DNA of 64,000 nt from Comamonas endophytica (GTDB lineage Bacteria > Pseudomonadota > Gammaproteobacteria > Burkholderiales > Burkholderiaceae_C), in assembly GCF_023634805.2 (NCBI RefSeq), contig NZ_CP106881.1, positions 744,001 through 808,000 of the forward strand. Reading direction: 5' to 3'. The notes beneath the pieces were generated by a model. That model ran no database searches and was not told where the DNA came from. It worked only from the letters and a program-made list of their open reading frames with translations. Positions 7,742-16,351 of the stretch are shown here, piece by piece. A program made the position numbers and the translations under genes. Positions within the stretch are counted from its first letter, which is position 1, and every line of letters starts with the position of its first letter.

Positions 7742-10406
7742 TGCGCTCCAATGCCGGGGGCTCGCCCCAGGGCAGCGTCAGGCGGATGGTGGTGCCGCGT
7801 CCCTCGGGCCCGGGCAGCGCCTGCACCTCGCCCATGTGCGCGCCGATGATGCCCTGCACGATGGTCAGGCCCAGGCCCGTGCCCTGCCGCCCGCGGTCGC
7901 CGCGCTCCACACTGTAGAACATGTCGAAGATGCGGCTGCGCTCCTCCTCGGGAATGCCCGGGCCGCGGTCGCAGACGTCGATCTGCAGCTGCCCGTCCCC
8001 GGAGTTGCGCGCCACCACGCGCAGCGGCTCGCCCGGGGGCGAGAACTTGGCGGCATTTTCCATCACATTGAACAGCGCCTGCTCGATCAGCGCGGGATGC
8101 ACATGCGCCAGCGGCAGTCCGGCGGCGATGTCGGTGACGATGCGGGTGTCGGGCACATAGCGCTGCAGGCGCCTGCAGGCCGAGCCCACGAGTTCGTCGA
8201 CACCGATCCAGTCGCGCGTGAGCGTCAGCCCCTGGTGGCCCAGGCGCGTCATGTCCAGCAGGTTCTGGATATAGCGGTCCAGCCGCTCGCCTTCCATGCG
8301 GATGGTCTGCAGCAGGCTGCTGCGGTCTTCCTCGCCCATGTCCTTGCCGTAGCTCGCCAGGCTGCCTGCGGCGCCGATCATCGACGACAGCGGCGAGCGC
8401 AGGTCGTGCGAGACGGAGGACAGCAGCGCCGAGCGCAGCCGCTCGGTCTCTCCCGTGACGCGCGCCACTTCCAGATCGGACACCAGGCGCGCGCGCAGCG
8501 CTGCCTGGCCGATGTCCTCCACCATGCGCTCGGCCAGGCGCCGCTGCTCGAAGCCCAGCCGCGCCATGCCCGAGGGCAGCTGCAGCGCCACCACGCCCAG
8601 CGTGTCCTGGTCCGAGCGCACCGGCAGGAACCACCAGGCCGAGTGCGCCAGGGTATCGGTGAAGCGCCCGCTGGCCTGCCCGTGCCGCAGGGTCCAGTCG
8701 GCGGCGGCACGGTCCTTCTCGTCCAGCAGCGCAGCGGCGGCCGGCGGCCCCGATACATCGTTGATGCGGATCCAGGCCACGGCCTGCAGCGTTGCCTGCA
8801 GCGCCGCGCAGCCGCCGGCAATGACCTGCCCCAGGTCGGCCGCGGTGGACAGCTGCTGGCCCAGGCGCTGCATGGCGGTGGCATGGATGTTGGCCGCGCG
8901 CAGCGCCACCACCTGCTGGCGCAGCTGCGAAGCCAGCCGCCCGGCGATCAGCGCCGCCGCCAGGAACATGACCACCGTGGCCACGCCGCCATGCGAGCCG
9001 ATGGCCAGCGTCAGCAGCGGGTCGATGAAAAAGAAGTCGTAGACGAAGAAGCACAGCACCGCCGTCGCGAACGCGGTGGCCATGCGCGCGCGTGAGGCCA
9101 CCAGCAGCACCGCGATCAGGAACACCACCGACAGGTCTTCGAGGCCCAGGAAGCGCCGCGCCAGCGCCGCCGTGGCGACCGCGCCGGCGGTGGCCAGCAG
9201 CACCAGCACCGGCTCGCGGCGCGCGCTGCGCTCGCCGCCGGGCTCGGGCAGGCGCAGCGCGCGCCGGCGTGCCTGGGGCGTGCTGACGATGGTCAACTCG
9301 TAGCGCGCGCCGCGGCGCAGCAGCTGCTGGGTCAGCGTGCGGTTGAAAATGCGCGCGACCGGGCGCTCGCGCGTGCGGCCGACGACGATGGAGCGCGCGC
9401 CGCGCGCGGCCGCCGCATCCAGCAGCGCCTGCGCCACGTCCGCGCCATGCAGCAGCTCGGCGCTGCCGCCCAGGCTGCGCGCCAGCGCGAAGGCCCGGTC
9501 GATCTCCAGCTGGCGCTCCTGCGCCGCACGCGTGGCGGCGCCGCGTCCGGTCTCGACGCAGACCACCGACCAGGGCGCGTCGCGCCGCTCGGCGATGCGG
9601 CTGCCGGCGCGCACCAGGTATTCGGACGGGCCGCGCCCGTCGATGGCGATCAGCACATGGCGCTGGATGGCCAGACCGCCCAGGCCGTTCGCGGCACGGG
9701 TCTCGCGCAGGTCGGCGTCGACATGGTCGGCCACCGTCTGCATCGCCAGCTCGCGCAGCGCCGTGAGGTTCGAGGGCGAGAAAAAGGCCTGCAGCGCCTG
9801 GCTGGCCTGCTCCGGCAGATAGACCTTGCCCTGGTTGAGGCGCTCGATCAGCTCGCGCGGCGGCAGGTCCACCAGCCGGATGTCGCGCAGGCGCTCGAAC
9901 ACCGCATCGGGCACGGTCTCGCTGACGCGCACGCCGGTGATCTGGTGCACCACGTCGTTGAGGCTCTCCAGGTGCTGGATATTGATGGTGGTGCAGACAT
10001 CGATGCCCGCATCCAGCAGCTCGTCCACATCCTGCCAGCGCCGCTCGTGGCGGCTGCCCGGCGCGTTGCGGTGCGCGAGCTCGTCGACCAGCGCCACGGC
10101 CGGGCGGCGCGCCAGCAGCGCATCGAGGTCCATTTCCTCCAGGCAGCGGCCCTGGTATTCGATCCTGCGGCGCGGCACCAGCGGCAGGCCCTCGACCAGT
10201 GCCTGGGTCTCGCTGCGTCCGTGCGTCTCGACGATGCCTATCACCACGTCCTTGCCCTGGCGCGCCAGCTCGCGCGCGCGCGTCAGCATCGCATAGGTCT
10301 TGCCGACGCCGGGCGAAGCGCCCAGGAACACCGTGAGCCGCCCCGCGGCCTCGCGCCGCAGCGTGCCGATCAGCGCGTCCGCCTGCTGTGCTTGCTCAAA
10401 GCCCAT
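7725..10406 (-). CDS. kdpD: KdpD, potassium/osmosensing histidine kinase
   Basis: Membrane histidine kinase of 893 residues, normal for the family. The N-terminal KdpD domain (about 10-220) has Walker A GASPGVGKT and the DELAHRNAPGSRH segment. A UspA-like domain follows at 240-370 (SIVVGRTRERP). Four hydrophobic segments form the DUF4118 membrane region near 400-500, then GAF-like, HisKA (SSVSHDLRSPLSSMIG) and HATPase with DRGPGIP and GTGLGLTIV. The ATG at 10406 is preceded by GGAG seven bases upstream; an earlier in-frame start is weaker. It lies directly after the small gene at 10429-10728 and overlaps kdpE. It controls expression of the Kdp pump encoded upstream in the same operon. Confidence 0.96.
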   Translation of the reverse strand: MGFEQAQQADALIGTLRREAAGRLTVFLGASPGVGKTYAMLTRARELARQGKDVVIGIVETHGRSETQALVEGLPLVPRRRIEYQGRCLEEMDLDALLARRPAVALVDELAHRNAPGSRHERRWQDVDELLDAGIDVCTTINIQHLESLNDVVHQITGVRVSETVPDAVFERLRDIRLVDLPPRELIERLNQGKVYLPEQASQALQAFFSPSNLTALRELAMQTVADHVDADLRETRAANGLGGLAIQRHVLIAIDGRGPSEYLVRAGSRIAERRDAPWSVVCVETGRGAATRAAQERQLEIDRAFALARSLGGSAELLHGADVAQALLDAAAARGARSIVVGRTRERPVARIFNRTLTQQLLRRGARYELTIVSTPQARRRALRLPEPGGERSARREPVLVLLATAGAVATAALARRFLGLEDLSVVFLIAVLLVASRARMATAFATAVLCFFVYDFFFIDPLLTLAIGSHGGVATVVMFLAAALIAGRLASQLRQQVVALRAANIHATAMQRLGQQLSTAADLGQVIAGGCAALQATLQAVAWIRINDVSGPPAAAALLDEKDRAAADWTLRHGQASGRFTDTLAHSAWWFLPVRSDQDTLGVVALQLPSGMARLGFEQRRLAERMVEDIGQAALRARLVSDLEVARVTGETERLRSALLSSVSHDLRSPLSSMIGAAGSLASYGKDMGEEDRSSLLQTIRMEGERLDRYIQNLLDMTRLGHQGLTLTRDWIGVDELVGSACRRLQRYVPDTRIVTDIAAGLPLAHVHPALIEQALFNVMENAAKFSPPGEPLRVVARNSGDGQLQIDVCDRGPGIPEEERSRIFDMFYSVERGDRGRQGTGLGLTIVQGIIGAHMGEVQALPGPEGRGTTIRLTLPWGEPPALERNEREP

Positions 10407-10428
10407 GGGTTTTCTCCATCCCGCAAGC

Positions 10429-10728
10429 CTACAGATTATTCCTTGCGTGCACCGCAAGTTTCAACGCCGACTTCGCCAGCGCCGGCGCGACGATCAGCAC
10501 CCGTCTCTCCTGTGCATTGCCCACGGCCAGCGCAAAGCCCAGCGCTGCCACGCCCGCCACCGCGATGCGCACCGGCTGGCGGTAGCCGGCCAGGAAACCG
10601 CGCACCGCGGCCCAGCCCATGGCATTGGAGGGAAAGCTCGCGCGGCACAGGCGAGGTCTGGCGCCCAGAACCACCAGCTCCAGCCGCTGCGGCCCTGCCG
10701 CCACGCCCACAGACAGGCCCGCGCTCAC
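10429..10728 (-). CDS. Small uncharacterised protein between kdpC and kdpD
   Basis: Not a standard kdp gene. A GTG at 10728 overlaps the kdpC stop as GTGA, the classic arrangement for translational coupling, and opens a 99-codon frame that ends 22 bases before the kdpD ATG. The product has no signal peptide. It contains a strand-like segment RLELVVLGARPRL, then FPSNAMGWAAVRGFLAGY and VRIAVAGVAALGFALAV, and a basic C-terminus KSALKLAVHARNNL. The alternating strand/helix pattern weakly recalls the N-terminal RNase H-like domain of IS110-type transposases, but the catalytic acidic residues are not evident; this is resemblance only. The operon position suggests a link to Kdp regulation. The function is unknown. 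Confidence 0.6.
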   Translation of the reverse strand: MSAGLSVGVAAGPQRLELVVLGARPRLCRASFPSNAMGWAAVRGFLAGYRQPVRIAVAGVAALGFALAVGNAQERRVLIVAPALAKSALKLAVHARNNL

Positions 10729-11414
10729 GGCGCCGTCCCGGCAGTGCGATCCAGCGCCAGGTTCAGCGCCAGCACATTGATGCGCGGCGCGCCCAGCACA
10801 CCCCATTGGCGGGGCTCGGTGTGCCGCGCCACCAGCGCCTCGAGCGCGGCGCGCTCCATGCCGCGCGCGCCCGCCACGCGCCCGACCTGGATGGCCACGG
10901 CCTGCGGGCTCAGATGCGGATCGCTGCCGCTGCCCGACTGCGTCACCAGATCCGAAGGCACCTCGCCCGCTGCAACGCCCTCGCGCTGCGCGACTGCGGC
11001 GCGCGCCGCATCGACCCGCGCGCGCAGCTCGGCATGGGTGCGTGCCTGGTTGCTGCCCGCCAGCGCCATCGGGTTGTAGCCCGCGGCCGAAGGGCGCGGG
11101 TGGAAGTAGCCGGCGCCGGCAAAGGGCTGCGCCACCAGCGCCGAGCCCACGACGCGGCCCTCGCGTTCCACCACGCTGCCGTTGGCCGCGGCCGGGAACA
11201 GCGCCTGGCCCAGGCCCACGCCGGCCAGCGAATACAGGAAGCCGAAACCGGCCAGCGTTATCACGCCGAGCCCCAGCGCGCCGCGCAGCAGCCCGGCCGT
11301 GGAAGTGGCGGGCTGCTGCGCCAGCTCCTGGCGCAGGCTGCGCGCGGGCGTCTCGCCCGAAAGACTCGCTGGATGGCTTGCCGTATGGCTTGCCGAATGG
11401 CTTGGAATGCTCAT
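10725..11414 (-). CDS. kdpC: KdpC, potassium-transporting ATPase subunit C
   Basis: Single-pass inner-membrane subunit of the KdpFABC pump, 229 residues. After an unusual Ser/His/Ala-rich cytoplasmic leader of about 35 residues comes the membrane helix (GLGVITLAGFGFLYSLAGVG), then the periplasmic domain with family motifs GSALVAQPF, YFHPRPSAAGYN, SGSGSDPHLSP and INVLALNLAL at the end. The subunit helps ATP binding to KdpB and stabilises the complex. It starts 10 bases after kdpB and its stop overlaps the start of the small gene at 10728. The leader is longer than in most homologs; an internal start is possible but none is clearly better. Confidence 0.95.
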   Translation of the reverse strand: MSIPSHSASHTASHPASLSGETPARSLRQELAQQPATSTAGLLRGALGLGVITLAGFGFLYSLAGVGLGQALFPAAANGSVVEREGRVVGSALVAQPFAGAGYFHPRPSAAGYNPMALAGSNQARTHAELRARVDAARAAVAQREGVAAGEVPSDLVTQSGSGSDPHLSPQAVAIQVGRVAGARGMERAALEALVARHTEPRQWGVLGAPRINVLALNLALDRTAGTAP

Positions 11415-11424
11415 GACAGGAACC

Positions 11425-13470
11425 TCACAGGGAGAACAGCGCCGACAGCACGATGTCGATCAGCTTGATGGCAATGAAGGGCAGCACCAGCCCGCCCAGG
11501 CCGTACACCAGCATGTTGTTGCGCAGCAGCTCGGTCGCGCTCGCGGGCTTGAAGCGCACGCCGCGCAGCGCCAGCGGAATCAGCAGCGGGATGATCACGG
11601 CGTTGAAGATCAGCGCCGACAGCACCGCGCTCGAGGGGCTCGACAGCTGCATGACGTTCAGCGCCGCCATCTGGGGAATCGCCACCGCGAACAGCGCCGG
11701 CAGGATGGCGAAGTACTTCGACACGTCATTGGCCAGCGAGAAGGTGGTGAGCGCGCCGCGCGTGATCAGCTGCTGCTTGCCGATCTCCACCACCGCCAGC
11801 AGCTTGGTCGGATCGGAATCCAGATCGACCATATTGCCGGCCTCCTTGGCCGCCTGCGTGCCCGAGTTCATTGCCAGCCCGATATCGGCCTGGGCCAGCG
11901 CGGGCGCGTCGTTGGTGCCGTCGCCGACCATCGCCACCAGCCGGCCCTCGGCCTGCTCGGCGCGGATGCGCGCCAGCTTGTCCTCCGGGCGCGCCTCGGC
12001 GATGTAGTCGTCGACCCCGGCCTCGGCCGCGATGTGCGCCGCCGTGAGCTTGTTGTCGCCGGTGATCATCACCGTCTTGATGCCCATCCCGCGCAGCCGC
12101 GCGAAGCGCTCCCTGATGCCGTGCTTGATCACGTCGGACAGCTCGATCACGCCCAGCGCCTGGCGCCCGTCGCTCACCACCAGCGGCGTGGCGCCGGAGC
12201 GCGCGACCTGCGCGGCACGCGCCTCGATCTCGGCCGGTACCTGGCCGCCGAGCGACTGCACATGCGCGGCGATGGCCGCCAGCGCGCCCTTGCGGATCAC
12301 GCGCTCGCCCAGGTCCACCCCGGACATGCGCGTCTGCGCCGAGAACGGCACGAAGCGCGCACCCTGCGGATCCATGTCCTGCGCTTCCTGCGCGCCCTTC
12401 TCGCGCGCCAGCCGCACCACCGACTTGCCCTCGGGCGTCGGATCGGCCAGCGAGGCCAGCAGCGCCGCCTGGCGCAGCAGTGCGCCATCCACGCCGGGCA
12501 TGGCATGGAAGGCCGTCGCCTGGCGGTCGCCATGGGTGATGGTGCCGGTCTTGTCGAGCAGCAGCACATCCACGTCGCCGGCCACTTCCACCGCCTTGCC
12601 GGACTTGGCCAGCACATTGGCCTGGAGGGCGCGGTTCATGCCGGCAATGCCGATGGCCGGCAGCAGCCCGCCGATGGTGGTGGGGATCAGGCACACCAGC
12701 AGCGCGATCAGCAGCACCAGATTGACCTCGACACCGACGAAGCCGCCAATGAAGGGCAGTGTCGCCACCACGATGGCAAAGGTCAGCGTCATCACCATCA
12801 GCAGGATGCCCAGCGCGATCTCGTTGGGCGTCTTCTGCCGGTTGGAGCCTTCGACCAGCGCGATCATGCGGTCCAGGAAGCTGTGGCCCGGCTCGGCCGT
12901 CACCCGCACCACGATGCGGTCGGACAGCACCTGGGTGCCGCCGATCACGCCCGAGCGGTCGGTGCCGGCCTCGCGCAGCACGGGTGCCGACTCACCGGTC
13001 ACCGCGGCTTCGTTGATGGTCGCCAGCCCCTGCTCGATCTCGCCGTCTGCGGGCACCAGCTGCCCGGCCTCGACCAGCACCAGGTCGCCCGGACGCAGCT
13101 CGGCCGCAGGCACGCTTTCCTCGTGGCCCTGCGCGTCGATGCGCCGCGCCATCAGGTCCTTGCGCGCGCGCCGCAGCGACGCCGCCTGGCCGCGCCCGCG
13201 CGACTCGGCGACGGCCTCGGCGTAGTTGCCGAACAGCACGGTGAAGAACAGGATGCCCGTGACGGCCCAGCCGAAGCCGGGCGAAGCCAGCCCGGCGAGC
13301 GTCGCCGCGCCGGTGGCCAGCGTGCCGGCCCAGACCACGGCCATGACCGGGTTCTTGATGATGTGTTGCGGGGAAAGCTTGACAAAGGCTGCCGCGAGCG
13401 CGGCCCGCAGGCCCTGCCCGGCGCTCTCGGCCGGGCGTTCTGCGCGTTGCATCGAATCGGTATGGATCAT
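11425..13470 (-). CDS. kdpB: KdpB, potassium-transporting P-type ATPase subunit B
   Basis: Catalytic subunit of the Kdp pump, 681 residues. The phosphorylated aspartate is Asp306 in [10 protein letters not shown], matching Asp307 of the E. coli protein. Other P-type ATPase motifs are [10 protein letters not shown] in the actuator domain, [10 protein letters not shown] and [18 protein letters not shown] in the hydrolase domain, and the membrane segment [14 protein letters not shown]. The ATG at 13470 has GAAGGAA close upstream. It is placed 10 bases after kdpA and 10 before kdpC, so the three structural genes form one translational block. It drives high-affinity K+ uptake by ATP hydrolysis when external potassium is low. 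Confidence 0.97.
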   Translation of the reverse strand: MIHTDSMQRAERPAESAGQGLRAALAAAFVKLSPQHIIKNPVMAVVWAGTLATGAATLAGLASPGFGWAVTGILFFTVLFGNYAEAVAESRGRGQAASLRRARKDLMARRIDAQGHEESVPAAELRPGDLVLVEAGQLVPADGEIEQGLATINEAAVTGESAPVLREAGTDRSGVIGGTQVLSDRIVVRVTAEPGHSFLDRMIALVEGSNRQKTPNEIALGILLMVMTLTFAIVVATLPFIGGFVGVEVNLVLLIALLVCLIPTTIGGLLPAIGIAGMNRALQANVLAKSGKAVEVAGDVDVLLLDKTGTITHGDRQATAFHAMPGVDGALLRQAALLASLADPTPEGKSVVRLAREKGAQEAQDMDPQGARFVPFSAQTRMSGVDLGERVIRKGALAAIAAHVQSLGGQVPAEIEARAAQVARSGATPLVVSDGRQALGVIELSDVIKHGIRERFARLRGMGIKTVMITGDNKLTAAHIAAEAGVDDYIAEARPEDKLARIRAEQAEGRLVAMVGDGTNDAPALAQADIGLAMNSGTQAAKEAGNMVDLDSDPTKLLAVVEIGKQQLITRGALTTFSLANDVSKYFAILPALFAVAIPQMAALNVMQLSSPSSAVLSALIFNAVIIPLLIPLALRGVRFKPASATELLRNNMLVYGLGGLVLPFIAIKLIDIVLSALFSL

Positions 13471-13480
13471 GGAATTTCCT

Positions 13481-15190
13481 TCAGCGCGCCAGCAGTTGCA
13501 TCAAGGCCAGATGGTCGGCAACGGGGCCCAGCACCAGCACCGGCATGAACTGCAGCAGCGTGAGAATGAGGACGATGCCGGTCAGCGTGAGCGCGAAGGT
13601 GGGGGTCTCCACCTGCAGGCTGCCCGGGCTTTCGGGGGCGCGGCGCTTGCGCGCCAGCATCGCGGCAATGGCCAGCGGGATCAGCAGCGCCGGATAGCGG
13701 CCCGCCGCCAGCACGAAGGCGGTGGACAGGTTCCACCAGGGCGTGGCATCGCCCAGCCCCTCGAAGCCCGAGCCGTTGTTGGCAAACGCCGAGACATACT
13801 CGTAGAACACCTGGCTGATGCCATGGAAGCCCGGGTTGGAGTTGCCCGCCAGGCCAGGCACGGCCAGCGCCACCGCGGTGAAGCCCAGGATTACCAGCGG
13901 CTGCCACAGCACCAGCACCGCCAGCAGCTTGACCTCGGGCCCTTCGATCTTGCGGCCGAAGAGCTCGGGCGTGCGGCCCGTCATCAGCCCGGCGATGAAC
14001 ACGCTCAGCAGCAGATAGACGATGAATTGCTGCAGCCCGCAGCCGACCCCGCCCCAGATCGAATTGATCAGCATGTTCGACATGGCCACCAGCCCGGTCA
14101 GCGGCGCGGCCGAGTCCAGCATCATGTTCACGGAGCCATTGTTGACCTGCGTGGTCGTTGCCGCCCACAGCGCCGAGGCCTCGGCGCCCAGGCGCACTTC
14201 CTTGCCCTCCATCAGCGCGATGTCCACGGCCGTGGCGGAATGGCCTTCGGACCACAACGCCAGCCCGGTCGAGGCGACCGACATGCAAAGCATCGTGCCG
14301 AAGACCATCGCGCCAAAGCGGCGCCGGCCGGTGAACGGGCCGACCATGAAGATGATCGCCACCGGAATCAGCGCGATGGCCAGCTGCTGCAGGAAATTCG
14401 ACAGCGGTGTCGGGTTCTCCAGCGCCACCGTGCTGTTCGGGCCGTACCAGCCGCCGCCATTGCTGCCCAGCTGCTTGATGGCGACCATCGGCGCCACCGG
14501 TCCCAGCGGAATCTTCTGCTCGCGCAGTTCGGCCGTGGCTTCGACGGGGCTGGCCACCGGGCCGGCCGCCAGCGTCGCCGGCACGCCCTGCCAGCTCAGC
14601 AGCGCGGACAGGGCCAGGCACAGCGGCAGCACGCAGCGCAATGTGGCGCGCACGACGTCGGCCCAGTAATTGCCCACATCGATTTCCACGGATGCATCCG
14701 TGGCAGCTGCCGCCTGGCGCCCGCCGAACAGCCCGCGCAGCGTGGCCGCGACCACCGCCAGCCCCATGACGGGCGTGACCACCTGCAGGCCGACGATGCC
14801 GCACATCTGCGCCAGATAGGACAGCTGTGCCTGGCCGGAGTAGTGCTGCTGGTTGGTGTTCGTGAGAAAGGACACCATGGTGTGCAGCGCCAGGTCCCAG
14901 GACATGTTGGGCACGCCGTCGGGGTTCAGCGGCAGCCAGGCCTGGGTCATGAACAGCGCCCAGACCAGCAGCGCCAGCACCAGGTTGCTCAGCAGGAAGG
15001 CGCCGGCATAGCCGCGCCAGTTCATGCCGATCTGCGGGCGCGTGCCCAGCAGGCGATAGATCGGCCGTTCGATCCAGCCGAACAGCCAGTCGCCGCGCAT
15101 GGGCGCGCCGCGCATCACGGCCGCGAGGTAGTGGCCCAGCGGCCAGCCCAGGGCCACCGCGAGCACGAGAAACAAGGCAAATTCCATCAT
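13481..15190 (-). CDS. kdpA: KdpA, potassium-binding and translocating subunit
   Basis: Integral membrane channel-like subunit of the Kdp pump, 569 residues with about ten hydrophobic segments. It resembles four SKT-type pore repeats; visible selectivity-filter-like segments include [29 protein letters not shown] and [13 protein letters not shown]. The start is one of two adjacent ATGs (15190 or 15187); GGAG six bases upstream fits the first. A TorF-type porin gene ends 15 bases upstream. The short kdpF gene that precedes kdpA in many bacteria does not fit in this gap and was not found there. Confidence 0.97.
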   Translation of the reverse strand: MMEFALFLVLAVALGWPLGHYLAAVMRGAPMRGDWLFGWIERPIYRLLGTRPQIGMNWRGYAGAFLLSNLVLALLVWALFMTQAWLPLNPDGVPNMSWDLALHTMVSFLTNTNQQHYSGQAQLSYLAQMCGIVGLQVVTPVMGLAVVAATLRGLFGGRQAAAATDASVEIDVGNYWADVVRATLRCVLPLCLALSALLSWQGVPATLAAGPVASPVEATAELREQKIPLGPVAPMVAIKQLGSNGGGWYGPNSTVALENPTPLSNFLQQLAIALIPVAIIFMVGPFTGRRRFGAMVFGTMLCMSVASTGLALWSEGHSATAVDIALMEGKEVRLGAEASALWAATTTQVNNGSVNMMLDSAAPLTGLVAMSNMLINSIWGGVGCGLQQFIVYLLLSVFIAGLMTGRTPELFGRKIEGPEVKLLAVLVLWQPLVILGFTAVALAVPGLAGNSNPGFHGISQVFYEYVSAFANNGSGFEGLGDATPWWNLSTAFVLAAGRYPALLIPLAIAAMLARKRRAPESPGSLQVETPTFALTLTGIVLILTLLQFMPVLVLGPVADHLALMQLLAR

Positions 15191-15205
15191 GGCAGGCTCC
15201 GCGTT

Positions 15206-15910
15206 TCAGAAGGACGCCTGCAGCGCCAGCTCGGCGCGGCTGCCGGCCATGCCGGTGAACAGGCGCCTGGCGGCCGAATCGGTTCCATGCAGCGTCAGGC
15301 GGGCCTCGAAGGGCGCCTTGAAGGCCCACACCACGCCGACCGCGCCATGCGTGTAGCTGTCCGCATAGCGGCTCTCGAGCACATAGCGCGCAACGCTGGC
15401 TTCCACGCGCCACTGCTCGCTGATCGGCACGCGCGCGCCCAACTGCAAATAGGTGCCGCGGCTGCGGCTGGCCATGGCGTTGTCGGAGTGGCCCACGGCC
15501 AGCCAATAGTTGTCGCGCCAGGTCGCGCTGGCATTGAGCTCGTTCCAGTTCAGGCGGGTGTGGGCCGAGGGATATTGGTAGCGCAGCAGATACAGGTCCA
15601 CAGCCCAGTCTTCCGCCACCTTGCCGCTCCAGCCCGCGGCCAGATCGAACTCCGAGCGCGCCCCGTTGTCTGGCGCGAACTTGACGTTCGAGCCCCAGAC
15701 CGAGGCATAGAAACCCGAGCCGTGCGTGTATCTGAGGCCGCCTTGCAACGCCGGCTCCTCGCGGGTCTGCGAGGAGCCGCGCCAGACATAATCCGAAGTC
15801 AGCGCCACGGTGCCCGACCACTGGGCGGATGCCTGGCCCGACAGCGCGCACAGCAATATGCCGGCTGAAAGGAGCGCGCCCTCCCGAATGCTTTGATTAG
15901 CGAAACGCAT
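15206..15910 (-). CDS. TorF-family putative outer-membrane porin at the head of the kdp operon
   Basis: A 234-residue outer-membrane beta-barrel candidate of the TorF/Gcw_chp type (TIGR02001). The ATG at 15910 gives a clean signal peptide, MRFANQSIREGALLSAG through CALSGQASA, followed by the family signature WSGTVALTSDYVWRGSSQT. Alternating aromatic strands follow, and it ends in ALQASF, a terminal phenylalanine typical of Bam substrates. A much longer frame upstream has no signal and crosses the repeat region, so it was not used. It lies 15 bases before kdpA and is surely co-transcribed, which suggests it eases potassium entry across the outer membrane when Kdp is induced; that role is inference. 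Confidence 0.8.
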   Translation of the reverse strand: MRFANQSIREGALLSAGILLCALSGQASAQWSGTVALTSDYVWRGSSQTREEPALQGGLRYTHGSGFYASVWGSNVKFAPDNGARSEFDLAAGWSGKVAEDWAVDLYLLRYQYPSAHTRLNWNELNASATWRDNYWLAVGHSDNAMASRSRGTYLQLGARVPISEQWRVEASVARYVLESRYADSYTHGAVGVVWAFKAPFEARLTLHGTDSAARRLFTGMAGSRAELALQASF

Positions 15911-15967
15911 AGAAATTTGACGAATCTTGCTGGCGAAATAGCCAGCTCGAAGTATTCGCCGCAGCTG

Positions 15968-16078
15968 CGTAAATTCTCTATGCATGGACCTGCGTCCGGC
16001 ATAAATTCTGCGTAAATTCCGCGCGCTCCCGTGCCCTCGATGGAGGTTTTGCGCACGCGAATTTACGCCGAATTTATG
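15968..16078. promoter_or_regulatory. Repeat-rich control region upstream of porin-kdp: five CRTAAATTC boxes
   Basis: Five copies of a 9-base box lie between the porin start and a divergent small gene. CGTAAATTC is at 15968-15976, CATAAATTC at 16000-16008 and CGTAAATTC at 16011-16019; on the opposite strand are GAATTTACG at 16059-16067 and GAATTTATG at 16070-16078. The last four form two tandem pairs with an 11-base period, and the pairs (16000-16019 and 16059-16078) are inverted copies matching at 19 of 20 positions. Tandem boxes at one helical turn are typical of OmpR-family regulators, so KdpE encoded in the same operon is the natural candidate. Binding is inferred, not shown. Confidence 0.6.
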
Positions 16079-16134
16079 ACATGCCGGCCCACGCCGTGCC
16101 AAGCTGCTGGCCCGGATATATTGAAAGCCGAGCG

Positions 16135-16287
16135 ATGCATTACCTCATACAGGACGTGATTTTCATTTCACTGGTCCTGATTGGATTCCTGGCGATATTC
16201 CAGGGCGCACAGATCCTGATGCGATGGATCGACGTGCATCGGGAAAAACTCCGGGCCAAGCCCGAAGTGAATCATCAGCCCCGATAG
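16135..16287 (+). CDS. Small single-pass membrane protein (50 aa), divergent from the kdp operon
   Basis: ATG at 16135 opens a 50-codon frame with one clear membrane helix, VIFISLVLIGFLAIFQGA, then a basic tail MRWIDVHREKLRAKPEVNHQ. It is read away from the porin-kdp operon across the shared repeat region, so it may share its control. The size and layout recall KdpF-like membrane peptides, but no sequence match to KdpF is evident, and KdpF normally sits just before kdpA on the same strand. The ribosome site is weak. It is probably a real small protein because the helix is well formed and the frame ends just before the terminator at 16295, but function is unknown. Confidence 0.5.
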   Translation: MHYLIQDVIFISLVLIGFLAIFQGAQILMRWIDVHREKLRAKPEVNHQPR

Positions 16288-16290
16288 AAG

Positions 16291-16326
16291 AAAAGCGGCA
16301 GGCAGGACCTGCGCCCTGCCTGCCGC
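16291..16326 (-). terminator. Rho-independent terminator of the aldehyde dehydrogenase gene
   Basis: A perfect 12-base stem (GCGGCAGGCAGG at 16295-16306 with CCTGCCTGCCGC at 16315-16326) and an 8-base loop. On the minus strand it is followed by TTTTCTTC. It starts 25 bases after the dehydrogenase stop. It also separates that gene from the small membrane gene that converges from the other side. Confidence 0.85.
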
Positions 16327-16351
16327 CTTGAGCCGCTGATCGCTGCGCCGC

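Noticed and set aside
15191..15205. Possible kdpF gene before kdpA
   Set aside because: Only 15 bases separate the porin stop from the kdpA start, so no peptide of about 29 residues fits.
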